Source: Nemopilema nomurai (Eukaryota > Cnidaria > Scyphozoa > Rhizostomeae > Rhizostomatidae). From it: a DNA stretch of 64,000 bases. The stretch spans positions 1,666,575 to 1,730,574 of the forward strand of contig ML133400.1 in NCBI GenBank assembly GCA_003864495.1, in the 5' to 3' direction. The notes under the pieces were generated by a model. That model worked only from the letters and a program-made list of their open reading frames with translations, had not been told where the DNA came from and made no database searches. The position numbers and the translations under genes are program-made. Shown here piece by piece: positions 11,125 through 23,035 of this stretch (position 1 is the first letter of the stretch; each line of letters opens with the position of its first letter).

Positions 11125-12907
11125 TAGGCCCTCGCTGTTTTCAGGACCGGGAGAATGAGGCCTAAGACAGATTCATAAACTGCAATTTCACTTAAAACGC
11201 TTGCAAACATGTGTTTCTTTCGCACAGAAATTCAATATTTTGTGCACGGTTTTCCTACGAATCGTAGAGCAATTCAACTTGGTCACAATATTCAAAATTA
11301 GATGGACATTAGCATAAAAAATCACTAAAGCCTGATCGGATCCGCCACATTATCATAAAAACCGGGTTGGACAAGTTCCCTGTGCTGGCATTTTCCACTG
11401 CAAACAAAGCATGTGGGATCGCCAATCTTCCCATAAAGAAGAAAAATAGTTGAACCAAGAAGCAATGCGAAGAAAGGATCAAGAAAAGACTATTACGTTT
11501 CCCTTCACAGGGGGGACGCAATAGTAATATCACAGTCACTTTGAGACACCAATGTTTTCAAGCATGTCGGATGTGCCAAGGCTTTTAAGCACCTGAAACA
11601 TCTTGAGGAAATATGAACGAAAACACACCAAATAGTATCAAGTAATACAAAGACTCTTGAAATTCAATTGGAAATGTATCAATATGTATGAGTAAGCTGA
11701 AAAGGTTAGGGGAGGATTCTGCAACTGGAAAGGGTATATCTAGGAAGGAGGCATATAATTAGGTTTCAGCGTTCTAAATTAAATTATATCTTATTTAACT
11801 AAATTTGTTATTCACTTTATATCGAAATCAACAAAGCCTTTTAGACATATTAACTGGCCAGTTGAACAAGAAATACATTTTCAGATAGCAAATGGCCACA
11901 ACACGTATAATGCGAGAAATTTAGGGACAAGAACCCACGTGACTAATATCACTGCGCTTGTTATGATCCTCCTTTGAAGAAAGAGTAGCATAAGATTCTG
12001 CTTCAACTAGAAAGTATTTTCAAAGCAATTATCGTATTATCTCTAGTGCTCTGTGTCCAAAGGCCAATCAATAACTGCTTCATCAAGCTCAAAATATAAT
12101 GTAACAGCAGCAAAACCCAATAACAACGAGTACGTGCTATTCAAGGTGCAATTGCTCAATGTTGTAGATAACATTTAGAATTTTTAGTCAGTAGATTATC
12201 CCTAAAAGGTACCCTATTATTGTTTGTATAATATATAATTTGTGTCTGTATCATGGACAGATTTGATTTTCATTTATGACTTGCTACCAATTGTACTTCA
12301 TAAATAGAATGAAACTAAACCTGGAGAAACAAGTTGCAATTGCTTCATGCTCCATTTTACTTTAAATTGTAGCCATGTTCAACAGAACAGCAAAGCAGAC
12401 ATTAGGTTCTGCAGCATGTTGATTGACATAGTGAAAATTACAACTACAATATCATTTCTTTACGCTTCGTTATAATGTGCATCTCTCTGACAGGAGAAGC
12501 CTGATATGCTTTGCCTTTATACATGTTAATATCTGGTACTAAATGAAAAATGTAAGAGCAAGCACCATACTAATTGCAAAGTCGAATGCAATTGTAAACG
12601 ATAAATTTAAAAATAAAAATGAGTTTTCGCAAATTTTTTAATCCACTGAATCGGATTTGCAGAAGCATTCTTTTCAAAACGCTCTTTGGATGTTATTCCC
12701 ATGGTAACATCGTCTAGGTAGTTTAAGGGTAGTTATGATCCCCAAGCCAACGTTTATAGAGAAGTCAGAGGAGGTGCCATATATCAAAGGCTTTAATAAA
12801 GATCGTTGGGCTTTTCAAAGAGTAATTTACTGCAAAAGCTTACCGAACTATCAGCAAGTTTCTTATTTTTTTAAAGACTGCTGAAGTGGTAGTTAGAATG
12901 TACCTGA
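11125..12907. other. Intergenic between convergent K+ channel and DEG/ENaC genes
   Basis: This AT-rich gap must contain the 3' UTRs of both neighbours, which are transcribed toward each other. I saw no additional coding sequence or repeat. Confidence 0.5.
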
Positions 12908-14365
12908 TTATTCATTTCCCTGAGACTCCTCTGGTACTTCGCAAACTTTCTGTTTTCTCCTCTCAAACACACAGCAAAAGATGATGTCTAAAAAGAATGA
13001 CCCTAGCTCAATAAAAGAGAAGATTGAAGCTCCAATCCACAGACTGACAGTTCCGCCCAGATCACTCAAAAAGTCGTTCCACGAATAGACAGCTCTCTGT
13101 TCAATAGCTTCAACTGTGAGGTCATGAAACTGTATTTGGACTTTGAGAATATTTTGGTAAACTTTGCTCTTTGTCCAATTGGCAAAAGCAGACTGATTGC
13201 CATAGGAACGCCTGATATCACGTAGAATCATTTCTGCGGAGTTTAGAGCTGGCCACACCGAGTGTGATACAGATGCAACGAACTGTTCTTCGTAGCAGGG
13301 TGGCGGGCAGTCGCACGTTGCAGCCCGGTTCATGTGCCAGTCGTTGTATTTCAATATGCAAGCCATCTCTTTGGCACTCTCTGCAGCCCTGAAGTTTACT
13401 TCAGTAGAGTAGGTACGTTCCACCACCAGAGTCAACGCCGAACGATAAAAAGGGGATACACAACCACAAGCCTCGAGTTGCTTGAAAAGAGAGCACGCAA
13501 TTTGACATACCAGGACAGAATACCTGGTGGAGGAAGCCTGCCTTGAGCCGCTGGTCGTGCATCGGTCTGGATAAGGGGCGGGAAGGCGTGTCAATACTCG
13601 CTTTTTCAGTTTGATGTTTGTCAAAGTGCCAGGGGCTAGAAGTATTGGCTGGATGCTAAGGAAGAGTTCGTCGTTGTGGTGGATCATTACCATGGAACCT
13701 GCAGAGTCGTGTCTAGTTCTAACATGAGAGTAATCGTCTTGGTTTATGTTTATGACCAGTGACAGTACTTGCCCGAGCTCATACTCCTGCAAACGGCGAC
13801 CTTCTGCTTTGAAGGTGAAACAATTGCCGTACAATGGCGAAGAAGAAACCAAGACATCTTTTGTGAAGTTGCATGCATTTTGTCCCAGGTGGCACATATT
13901 TAGCTTTGTCATTAGGAAAATCTCTTTCTGGTGACCGATTTTATAGATGTCATGCTCGCTCAGATTGGCGAGTCGAGACGAAATGTTGAGCAATCCAGCA
14001 TCTGAAGTCATCCTGGCAACCATCTCTGATTCAAGTGCCTTTGTGAACCCAACGTTGTTGCAGAAGGTTATTGCAGGGAACTGCATGTCCCTGTTGTAGC
14101 GGCTTTGGAAAACCGTAATAATTTCATTGCTGGTTGCTTTAATTGCCAACTGCCTCACGGTTGCTATCAGGAAGGCCATAACCGCGAGAAAAATTGCCAG
14201 CCAAAAGCCCCGTTCAAATAAGGTTCGTGCTGCGTAGATTCGATTTAGGCCATGTGTAGTAGTGGACTCAAAATAGTCCCGCAGGATCGACCTCACAGAC
14301 CTATTGTTAAGTGGAGGCCTTGTTCTCTTGCAAAGGCCATCTTTGCAGTTTCGTGAGAGTGACAT
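12908..14365 (-). CDS. DEG/ENaC/ASIC-family sodium channel subunit
   Basis: A single uninterrupted 485-residue frame. The protein is a trimeric, amiloride-type cation channel subunit of the plasma membrane; ligands in this family include protons, peptides and mechanical force. The short cytoplasmic N-terminus carries the gating His-Gly pair (HG, residues 38-39). TM1 is at about 53-73, followed by the family block FPAITFCN (96-103). A large Cys-containing extracellular domain includes CPPPC near residue 355. TM2 opens with LGGTVSLW and the selectivity filter GAS at 445-447, followed by FSFIELGSFFLD. The length is at the short end of the family's usual 480-650 residues, but every landmark is present. 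The start ATG sits at a natural N-terminus, though a small 5' exon cannot be excluded. The sequence resembles ASIC and peptide-gated (FaNaC/HyNaC) branches; the gating stimulus cannot be told from sequence alone. Confidence 0.95.
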   Translation of the reverse strand: MSLSRNCKDGLCKRTRPPLNNRSVRSILRDYFESTTTHGLNRIYAARTLFERGFWLAIFLAVMAFLIATVRQLAIKATSNEIITVFQSRYNRDMQFPAITFCNNVGFTKALESEMVARMTSDAGLLNISSRLANLSEHDIYKIGHQKEIFLMTKLNMCHLGQNACNFTKDVLVSSSPLYGNCFTFKAEGRRLQEYELGQVLSLVININQDDYSHVRTRHDSAGSMVMIHHNDELFLSIQPILLAPGTLTNIKLKKRVLTRLPAPYPDRCTTSGSRQASSTRYSVLVCQIACSLFKQLEACGCVSPFYRSALTLVVERTYSTEVNFRAAESAKEMACILKYNDWHMNRAATCDCPPPCYEEQFVASVSHSVWPALNSAEMILRDIRRSYGNQSAFANWTKSKVYQNILKVQIQFHDLTVEAIEQRAVYSWNDFLSDLGGTVSLWIGASIFSFIELGSFFLDIIFCCVFERRKQKVCEVPEESQGNE

Positions 14366-17300
14366 TTCTATCTCGTGTAAGCCACTTGCCGCCTTCTGGG
14401 TGGTTGGACATAATTTGAAGTAAAAATTGCAATTGCTGTTCTAAAGCCGACTTGCTTGACGGTGGAATACGCCGATGCAATCAACATGCACTGAAAACAA
14501 ACATTTGCAGAAAGTGTTTGACCAAACAAACGAAATCGTGATTAAGTAGGGGTAATTGAGCAGCCCTTGCTAAGATCATTTTGAATACAGGGGGTTTTGC
14601 TCTCTCTTGAAGGCATCGTTTACAAATTTATGTTAAAATCAAGATATCACATTAAAAGTTTTTTAAAAACCTGAGATCTATATACCTTGGCACGTTATGC
14701 TCTTTGGGTAACGGTTGATGAAAGCACCTATGATTTACGCATATTTTACAGTGGAAGTCTATTAAAAAAATGCTTTTTTTTTATAATATTCTTCAAAAGC
14801 CCAAAAGAACCTGAAAATGAAAAAACTTACATATACAAAACAATTAGATTTTAAAGGTTCTATAATTCAACATTGCATTTTGAATTCAAAATGATTGTCT
14901 AAGGATGAGTCCTTAAAATATATAACCTAATCGAAACTAAAGCAGAATATTTTTAACAGTAATAGTCAGACAAACAAAAATTAAATGATAAAATTATGAG
15001 GCAATGATCACGCTCGAAGTCAATGAGTATTTGTAGAATCACTTTGAAAGACATGGAAAATGATGCTTTGTCCTTTGGGTTTTCCATTCCATAAAGCATT
15101 TGCACAGAATAACACATCTGTACGATTGAAAAGGATTGGATTGCAATTCTTATGCAACTGAAAGCTTGATGATTTAGAAGCCAATTTGAAGGCACTGAAC
15201 ATATTTTGCAAACCGTAGGACAATTTGAGACCCGTGAACAAAATTTATGTAGTAATTTGGCGTAAAACTTGCCATGAGAGAGAACAAAACTGCAGATGCT
15301 AAAATGAGTTAAAAAAGAAATGAAGTGCAACAGACCAATGAAACTCGTGGCATTATAATAGAATCCAAAATAGTGATAAAAGTGAGTTCAGGTGAGATCG
15401 CTGACCAACGTTTTTGTTAGTAAACAAGGTATAAAAAAGGCTCAATGTTTGGTAAATAAAAAAGAGCTAATTAGCAAAACCGTGATTTTAGGGAACGTTT
15501 TTACTGAATACTTGATTTTTAAGGATTGAGATGCAGTTTTAAAATTAGCGAACGCAAGCAAAATAAAAAACCAAAGAAATAAGGACCAGCAGCCACTGTT
15601 AGCAACAGGGGGGTTTCTCGCACATAAATCACAAGGCTACAATGCTCAACTGTGTACGTGCAGTCTCAAGATAGACCTACATAATCAGCTAACTATGGTA
15701 AAATGACAGCAAATTTCTGTCCTGTTTTCTGCTTTCAAGGCATTAAGCCCAGATCTGTACTTTTTAATGGGTTGGCATTTTGGAATTTCACATATGGTTA
15801 AATAGTCCTTGAAGATTAAGTGGCCTTAATTTTTTTTGCGAATTAGAAGTGCTTGATACCCTGTAGGGAGAGTGATTATCTCGTGAAACTCGTAGGAATA
15901 AATTGACCTAAACCCTTTCATTCTATAGGTCACAAGTATACAAATGCATGATTTTCTTTACAAATTATCCCTTTTTTTAGACGAAGGCTTTTTGAACATA
16001 GGCCAAACCGTCAGCTTTCAGGGAATTCCCAAAAGCAAGCTAGTCCCATTGAGAAAGTCAAGTGCAGGGAAACTTGATTGCACTTCATTTTGCATGGGAA
16101 ACTTGGATGCGAAAATGTACGAGCCAAGTCAATGAAAATTTCAGAGAATAGTGACATTGCTGATGATTCTGATTCTAGTGTCAAAGTTCATGAACAGCTT
16201 CAACTAAAGATACTGCTTTTTTGCCCAAGGACAGGCAGAGTTTGAATCGAATACTTTAGTTGCGTATAGATGATTGAATGATTGAGTTAAACTGATACAA
16301 ACTCTCCATAACCTGGTTTAAAATTTCACAGAAGCTGCGAAGAGCTTTTTGTAAGAAGGTGTGACTAAACCTATTCAATTTTTAGCTGCCATTGATATCT
16401 ATAAATGTCAATGAAATAATTTCAATTTAGTTCCAAGAAGGAAATTTTGTTCTACCAGTATAAGGGTCTCGAATAAACTTTCTTGTAACCGGGTCTACAT
16501 TTGACGTAAACAGAGTGATGTCCTAGGAAAGACATTCAGTGGATAGCCTGATTCATCTTGTGCTTAATTTGCCATTGTTAGTAAACAAGCACTCGTCACT
16601 AACTACAAAACATTCCAATCAATATTCCGTTTCCCACTGGCGATTGTTAATTTGCCTGCAATTCAAATTTGATTTAAAGCCATTAGGTGCTGTTTAGTCA
16701 ACGCAAAAATATTTTCTCACGACACAAGTGAAGAGGAACAAATTGTTCCGAACAATGATGTAACCAATAATCAATAATCAATCAAGTAATCACAAACACG
16801 CATATAGCGATAAGACATGTCACCGACAACCTCTGCAGTCCCAAAGACTAAAACAAATTAAATGAGAGAGTAAAAGTGCCAACCGACAAAAACACATACC
16901 TCGATGAATCAAAAGAACACATTCAACCACTGAATCTCTCTTTACAACCTAGGACCCTCCCTCTTTAATTACCCTTCTTACGTGCAGGTAAACCCTATAC
17001 AGAAAGAAGGATTGAAAAGGATAAAATCGTTTTGGCTTGAGTAACCGGTATACAGGATGTCATATACTTGACAGAGCTCCCCCTGACTCTAGGCCTTTGA
17101 ATACTCGTTAGTGTCACCAAACCACCACCTTGGTATATGTGAAAAACAAAATATAACAAAATCACTAAGGAACTTTTCGATTGGAAAATATTTTTGAAAC
17201 TGCAAGCATCAAGAACTAAAAAGCCGGTTTCATTCATTTGCAGCCAATACTCGCATAGATTGTTTGCTATTCGTGTGTCAAATGCTCCATTGAGTAGTTT

Positions 17301-19133
17301 CCGTATATGCTGCCTCGCCCCACTCTCTATTAAGTGTTAACACTCATTGTAGTCAAAGCACAGAAAATAAGAACTAAAGAACCTTTAAGGAACTTTTGGT
17401 ACTAAAGTCTGATGATTTGAGGTCTACGAATAAGGAACTTTTGGAACTAGGCCTTGAGGTAGGTTCCTTATAAAAAAAGCGTGTACCAAATGGAGCTGTA
17501 TATAAGAACTTTGCAAGGGTCGAAAATGACCGTTTGAAAGGAAGCTTGATCCTTTACATTTGCCCTACTGATGTATGGGCCCGCAGCCTTTACAGAAACA
17601 TAATAACTTGGTGGCGAATACACTTAAATCATCAAAAGCTGGAATTTTGCCATTTGAATGGCTCAAATGAAGACCAGACACCAAGGAGACCAGACGTCAA
17701 GAGTGACGCGTTGCTAATGCAAATTTCTTCTGCTTGTGAAATATTTGTCAATCGTGGAGAAAAGTGTAAAATTCAAGCGAGTTTGATAATTCTGCCTTCT
17801 CGTGGCACTTTTCTTCGCATTTTGCTTTCTTGATTTAGCAACAGTCCGTATGTGTGACCAATAGAAGAAAAGAATGACAATTTTGAGTTTCTACATAAAG
17901 TTTGGGTTTTATATATAAAGGATCTGATATTCAACAGCAGATCTTTGTCTCAGCCCAACAAACATCTCTCTGAAAGTGATTTTTATGCAAACATTTGATG
18001 CGCATTTCTTCTAGAGCAGCGATGAGACTCAGTTTTCATTAGATATAAACTTTTTCGTGAAGGAGAAATGAAAGAGCCCTCCATTATGATTCGGTAGGCA
18101 GCAGCAAGGGAAAATACTTGTGTCATCATTTATCATACTTCTATATCTGTGCATAGAAAGCCTGTATATGGGGAAATTCTTGAAACTGAAAGCTCTTGCT
18201 TTTATCAATTTTGCTATGCTTTAATGGCATCTTTGCATTGTTTGCAACAAAGGTAATCATTTGAGAAACTTTATAGGATCATGTATTCGAAACATTGCAT
18301 ATCGCACCCCGTAAGACCTATTTTACTTCAAAATTAAAACCCACGTAACAGGAAACATCAAAGAAGCCATTTGTAAAGTAAACATGATGCAAGATCCATT
18401 CGCCAAAAGCAATTGTCAGATCCGAGAAGTAGATAAGCTTGTCATTACACAGGATCATGACGAACTCTGAGTCACATGACCGTCTGTAGTCGGATTAAAG
18501 CTGTAACCTCAAGCGCTACATTTTGAAGTCAGACAGCGCAATTTACGTGAAAACTGCAGCAATTCAGGCAATGACCTGGCTTCACTCGAGCACCTCTGCT
18601 ACACGTTTTAATCCCTGCTCTAACTAGCAAGACGTGTTCGAACGGAATTTTTATGACCAAGAGGCGATGAGGCAGTCTAGATACAGAGCCTGAATAGACA
18701 TCGGAAACGAAAGAGGAATCTTGTAAGATAAGTAGGCATATTAATCACCGACCATATAATTGCGGTTATTTGTTATTACCGTGATTAGTAAAGCAATAAA
18801 CCCCTTTAGAAACTTTCCCATGATATTGTTCTCAGTTCTTTCAGGCACTTTGTCAACCCCTACGCCCAGAATTACAAGTTAATATCCCATTTTATTATCC
18901 TGTCAGGCAGCTAAGCTCCCCTCAGTTTTGACGTACCAACTGCGGAATAACGACGAATTTGGACCAGCAAAAACCGACACACGTAAGAGAAAGAAATAAT
19001 GTTCGCGTTGCTGTTGATAACAGAAGGTACATGAAGTCCCTTGCTATTAGCATATATTTGATCATATTTCATTGAATTATGCAGTCCGTTATGCTGAAAC
19101 AGAAAATCCAGCGGTGGATAATAGTTCAAAATT
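14366..19133. other. Long gene-free stretch
   Basis: Nearly 4.8 kb without a supported gene. Short frames at 14953-15330 (-), 15944-16135 (+), 16995-17237 (-) and 17534-17833 (+) have no recognisable domains. Local short direct repeats occur near 17380-17460 (the segment aaggaacttttgg recurs). A signal-peptide exon and promoter for the Ig receptor gene downstream could lie here; I could not identify them. Confidence 0.45.
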
Positions 19134-19590
19134 GATGTAGCCGCTAAAGATCCTGGTTGTTTCTCTTTTATCGTCTTTCTTTTTAAATGATGTTGTTATG
19201 TTCTAATGTAGAAGCGAGTTGTTTATCTTCACGAGACTTTCCAAAAGTGATGTGGCCGCTAAAGATCATGGTTGTTTCTTTTTTATCGTCTTTCTTTTTA
19301 AATGATGTTGTTATGTTCTAATGTAGAAGCGAGTTGTTTATCTTCACGAGACTTTCCAAAAGTGATGTGGCCGCTAAAGATCATGGTTGTTTCTTTTTTA
19401 TCGTCTTTCTTTTTAAATGATGTTATGTTCTAATGTAGAAGCGAGTTGTTTATCTTCACGAGACTTTCCAAAAGTGATGTGGCCGCTAAAGATCATGGTT
19501 GTTTCTTTTTTATCGTCTTTCTTTTTAAATGCCGTTGTTATGTTCTAATGTAGAAGCAGGTTATTTATTTTCATGAGACTTTCTGTTACA
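19134..19590 (+). repeat. Four-copy ~115-bp tandem repeat abutting the Ig receptor exon
   Basis: Units begin at 19134, 19249, 19364 and 19476 (the motif gatgtggccgctaaagat, gatgtag in the first unit), giving spacings of 115, 115 and 112 bp. The third unit lacks 3 bp of the gatgttgttatg segment. Units 1-3 are almost identical; the fourth is the most diverged and ends in tgagactttctgttacag where the others have cgagactttccaaaag. The array therefore passes directly into the 3' splice site and first coding bases of the Ig receptor exon. Confidence 0.95.
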
Positions 19591-22500
19591 GCTTTGGTTT
19601 TTGTTCACGCATCTCGGTTTACTGAAAGCCCTGAAGCGCGAATATCCAAAGCAGTGGGAGACAACGTTGCCCTGAAATGGAAGTATACGATTTACAGGCC
19701 AAGTGAACTGGTGAGGCTCCAATGTGGATACTTGAATGCATCACGACAGATGACGAGGCTCATGGAGCAGCTTCCGTCGGAAAACGAGCCAAGAGCCACG
19801 GTGACAGGGACCAAGTTCGAGAACAGGGCCTACATCAGAGACAGTGCCCTTGTTTTGACGAACCTGCAAGCTGGTGACACGGGCATCTACTATTGCACCA
19901 TGAAGGTTTATGACAGCCTGAATTTCAGGACTATAACTATGCGATCTACAGACTCATACCTTACCATTGGTTTGTACTTTTTTCTACACACTTTTGATAA
20001 GGGATCATATTAAATCGACCATGAATTCCATTTTGAATGAAATTGACAATAATAAGGGCCCTTCGTAATTATTTTTCCACAGAGACATTAATAATTGTAC
20101 CGGAAATAATAAAATGACGTGCGGGGAATTCTCGAACATTGGCGGAAATGCACGGAAACTTACATACTTTCATAGGAATTCCAAAATCAAGCTTTATTTG
20201 ATTTACCTTTACACAAAAATTGAGGTACGAAGTCTAACAGTTTTCCTCGAGGGTATGTCACCTTTTTAAGCAATGGGAGCGTAGCCCTTAATTTCAAAAC
20301 CTTGATTTTCTGAAACATGTTTTCCTCATCAGTTAGTTCCCTATTAATTCTTGTTAGTGCTACATGGTAAAGCTACAAAATGTCTCATGAGTCTGCCATA
20401 ACACTGAAAGATACAGATGCGGGAGCAGACTGGAACACTTTCAATACCTTAAAGAAATATACCATGAATGCACCCTACAGACGCCTATGTAATAAACGCA
20501 CGAAAAATTCTGAATGACAAACATTCCAGTTAACAGCTACAAAGTTAGAGTCATTATCAGCTGATTCTAATCGTCATTTTTTTAATGGTAGGGCCGCGCA
20601 GTGGCGCACGAAGTGGCATGTCCTCATCTACGAGAACAACCATCATTGCCATCATTGTTGTTGTTGTGGTGCTGGTTGTTGCATTGCTTGCTTTCTTCTT
20701 TATCAAACGCAGAGGTTTGTACAAACGTTTTCTACATAACAATGAATTACTTTGCTTGTTGGCTTCTCCTATATATAACGGAGACACAATGTGATATAGA
20801 ATCCACTTAAATGCTAACAAGGTATAGGGCCGTCGTTGTGGAGATTAAGGGGTTCTGTTTTGAAGCATCTATTTATCAGACAATACGGCAGCTATCTAGT
20901 CTCCCGAAGCAGCTCATCCATATATTCTATCATTTCATCAAAACAAATTTCCTTTATCATTAATAGTGCTTCACTTAAAAATAATGTCATAAGCATCTTG
21001 CGGTCTTCTCGCATGAGACGACTTTCCAGTAGCATGCTCCTATTATGGTAGGGAGCTTTGGAATGGAGTAAATCCAATGCAAGATGCTTTGAAATGAAAT
21101 TCGAAGACCGAAGTTGGAATTTGATTGAAAGACATCAGTTGTATTTCATAATACGCTAATCAAATCCTGATATGGATTTAGCAGTTCTGTCGTATTATGT
21201 CTGGCGACATGTGCTTTGTTACGATAATTTTAAGTTTGATCTGCTCCGAACAAGATCATTTGCAATTGACTGATTGTGAGCAAGGGCCTTGAAGGCTTTT
21301 ATCGGTTTGTTGACTGACTGCCATCTTCATTTGAGATACTGATAAAGGCTTGTTCATCATTCGCTTAGATGTTAAAGGCATTGAGGCATGGTAAATAGCG
21401 GTTTTCCAGGGGCTGTTATCTGTTTCATGTAATAAATCGGCTTTCATGTGATCAGACATCAAGTGCGAGGTTAAAACATCATGTTTGCAGTTTGCTTGAC
21501 AGCCAATCATATTAACGGAGCTACCATAATGACTCAGCAATTTTTGCAATTTGGGTATACGCTTTCCATTTATCATAACTCAATATCTTTAAATACTTGA
21601 TGTAAATCCTTTCAAAACTTAGCCTTTTCTTCGGTTAGCCAAAGAGAATAGCAATGGGTGTTTCTATCGAAACCGTTGAAATTCATGCACCCTTTTAACT
21701 TTGACACTTTCCTTTGGATAGTGTCAGTACGACAATGAAGCTACGTTTGAAGTTTGTATGTATCAATTATCTGCAATGTTGTCATCTGTGAAATCGTGTG
21801 AGGCAGCATCTAATTTTTTCTTTTCAACAGATCGCAGCAAAAAGAAAAGGTATGTGTTATCATTCAGCCAATGTTTTTACGTGGCTATAACTTTAGTAGA
21901 CAGTTTTGTGTTGCTACTCCAAACTTCATACTAAATTTGATCATTACCGGACTGTCAACACAGAATGTACATACCAACCTGCACATGTATCGAAATCAGG
22001 AAACTTGATACTGAACATTTCCAAGAAAGGCGAGGAATTACCAGGCAAAACTTTGCTAACACAAACAATATTCAAATCTATAGGCTCGTCGAATCGTTGC
22101 AAAAAAGCCATTACAATAGATAGGCATAAACATACTTAATGTTTTTATGTCTATCTTTGAAATAAACCCAAAATGCCAGCAGGGTTCCAACAAACTACGA
22201 TGAGACAGAAGACATGAAAAATGGAAACGGGAAGTTTACGACAAATGGATCGTCAAGGGGGACCAAAGAGCAGCAGGAAAAGGTACTGCTTTTTGAAAGC
22301 ATCGTGCGATTGGAATGGCAATCATAGTGTCATTAATAGACAGTCGCATGATTACCGTCAGGTTATCAACAAAAGTGCTTTTGACTGACCCTTTGCACGG
22401 CAGTCAGACTTTATACCTGAGAATAATGTCTTTTTCTCAAGGAATATTTTAACGTTTCTATTTTTACAATCGGTTTGTGATTCCACGTTTTTGGAAGGTT

Positions 22501-23035
22501 AAGGTAATTTATCATACCTGAAGGGGCGTACAATATACTTTAGGGCTAGATAACAAAACAGTCATATTTTCCTTGGTTTCCCCCCTTCCCATGAAAAGTT
22601 ACGGCTAATGATGTTTACTTGAAATCATAGCTGTTTCTGATAAATGATAATGTTGTCTGATAAGATATATAAGATAAATGATTGAAATACCTATTTATTA
22701 AATTTTGCTGTTTCCTTCTTGGTGTACAGCGTTCACTAACGACTGCTGACATTGAAGTCGTTTCAAGTCCAATGGATGCCATACACAAAATGAAAGACGA
22801 AAGAGGCCAATCACCGCACCTAACCTATGAGACTGTCCCTGAAAAAGAAGTCATGTTGAAGAAGCAGCGGCTGGAATCTTGGCCAGAGCCTCCAGCCCCG
22901 GTAAAAAAGTTGACCCCCCTGTCGGAAGAGAGGGACCACCACGCCTCTAGAACAACCCCTCCATCACGAACACCACCACGAGTTTTGCCAAAGCCACCAA
23001 TGCAAAAAGAAGTTAGCGAAGACATGTTTGTATAG
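19573..23035 (+). CDS. Single-pass V-type Ig receptor with ITIM-like tail
   Basis: Five exons join in phase: 19573(or 19592)-19969, 20592-20714, 21831-21849, 22183-22282, 22730-23035, for 314 residues if ATG 19573 is used. Exon 1 encodes one V-type Ig domain: strand-B segment GDNVALKWKY, and the F-strand signature LQAGDTGIYYC. Exon 2 encodes a Ser/Gly-rich stalk and a transmembrane helix (TTIIAIIVVVVVLVVALLAF, about 149-168) with a basic stop (KRR). The 19-bp exon 3 adds DRSKKKR. Exons 4-5 form the cytoplasmic tail, with LTYETV (residues 244-249) fitting the ITIM consensus and a Pro-rich stretch (TPPSRTPPRVLPKPP). A good phase-1 acceptor (ctgttacag) at 19590-19591 suggests the signal peptide may come from an unseen upstream exon; alternatively ATG 19573 supplies a short one (LSVTALVFVHA). 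The Ig exon's phase-1 boundaries are typical of Ig modules. Role in cell recognition or adhesion is inferred. Confidence 0.75.

Noticed and set aside
10710..11225. 171-codon minus-strand ORF
   Set aside because: Antisense shadow of the K+ channel's second exon, whose plus-strand reading is in phase with the channel and ends in a PDZ ligand.
21256..21576. 106-codon minus-strand ORF
   Set aside because: Lies in an intron of the Ig receptor gene; no recognisable domain, signal or splice support.
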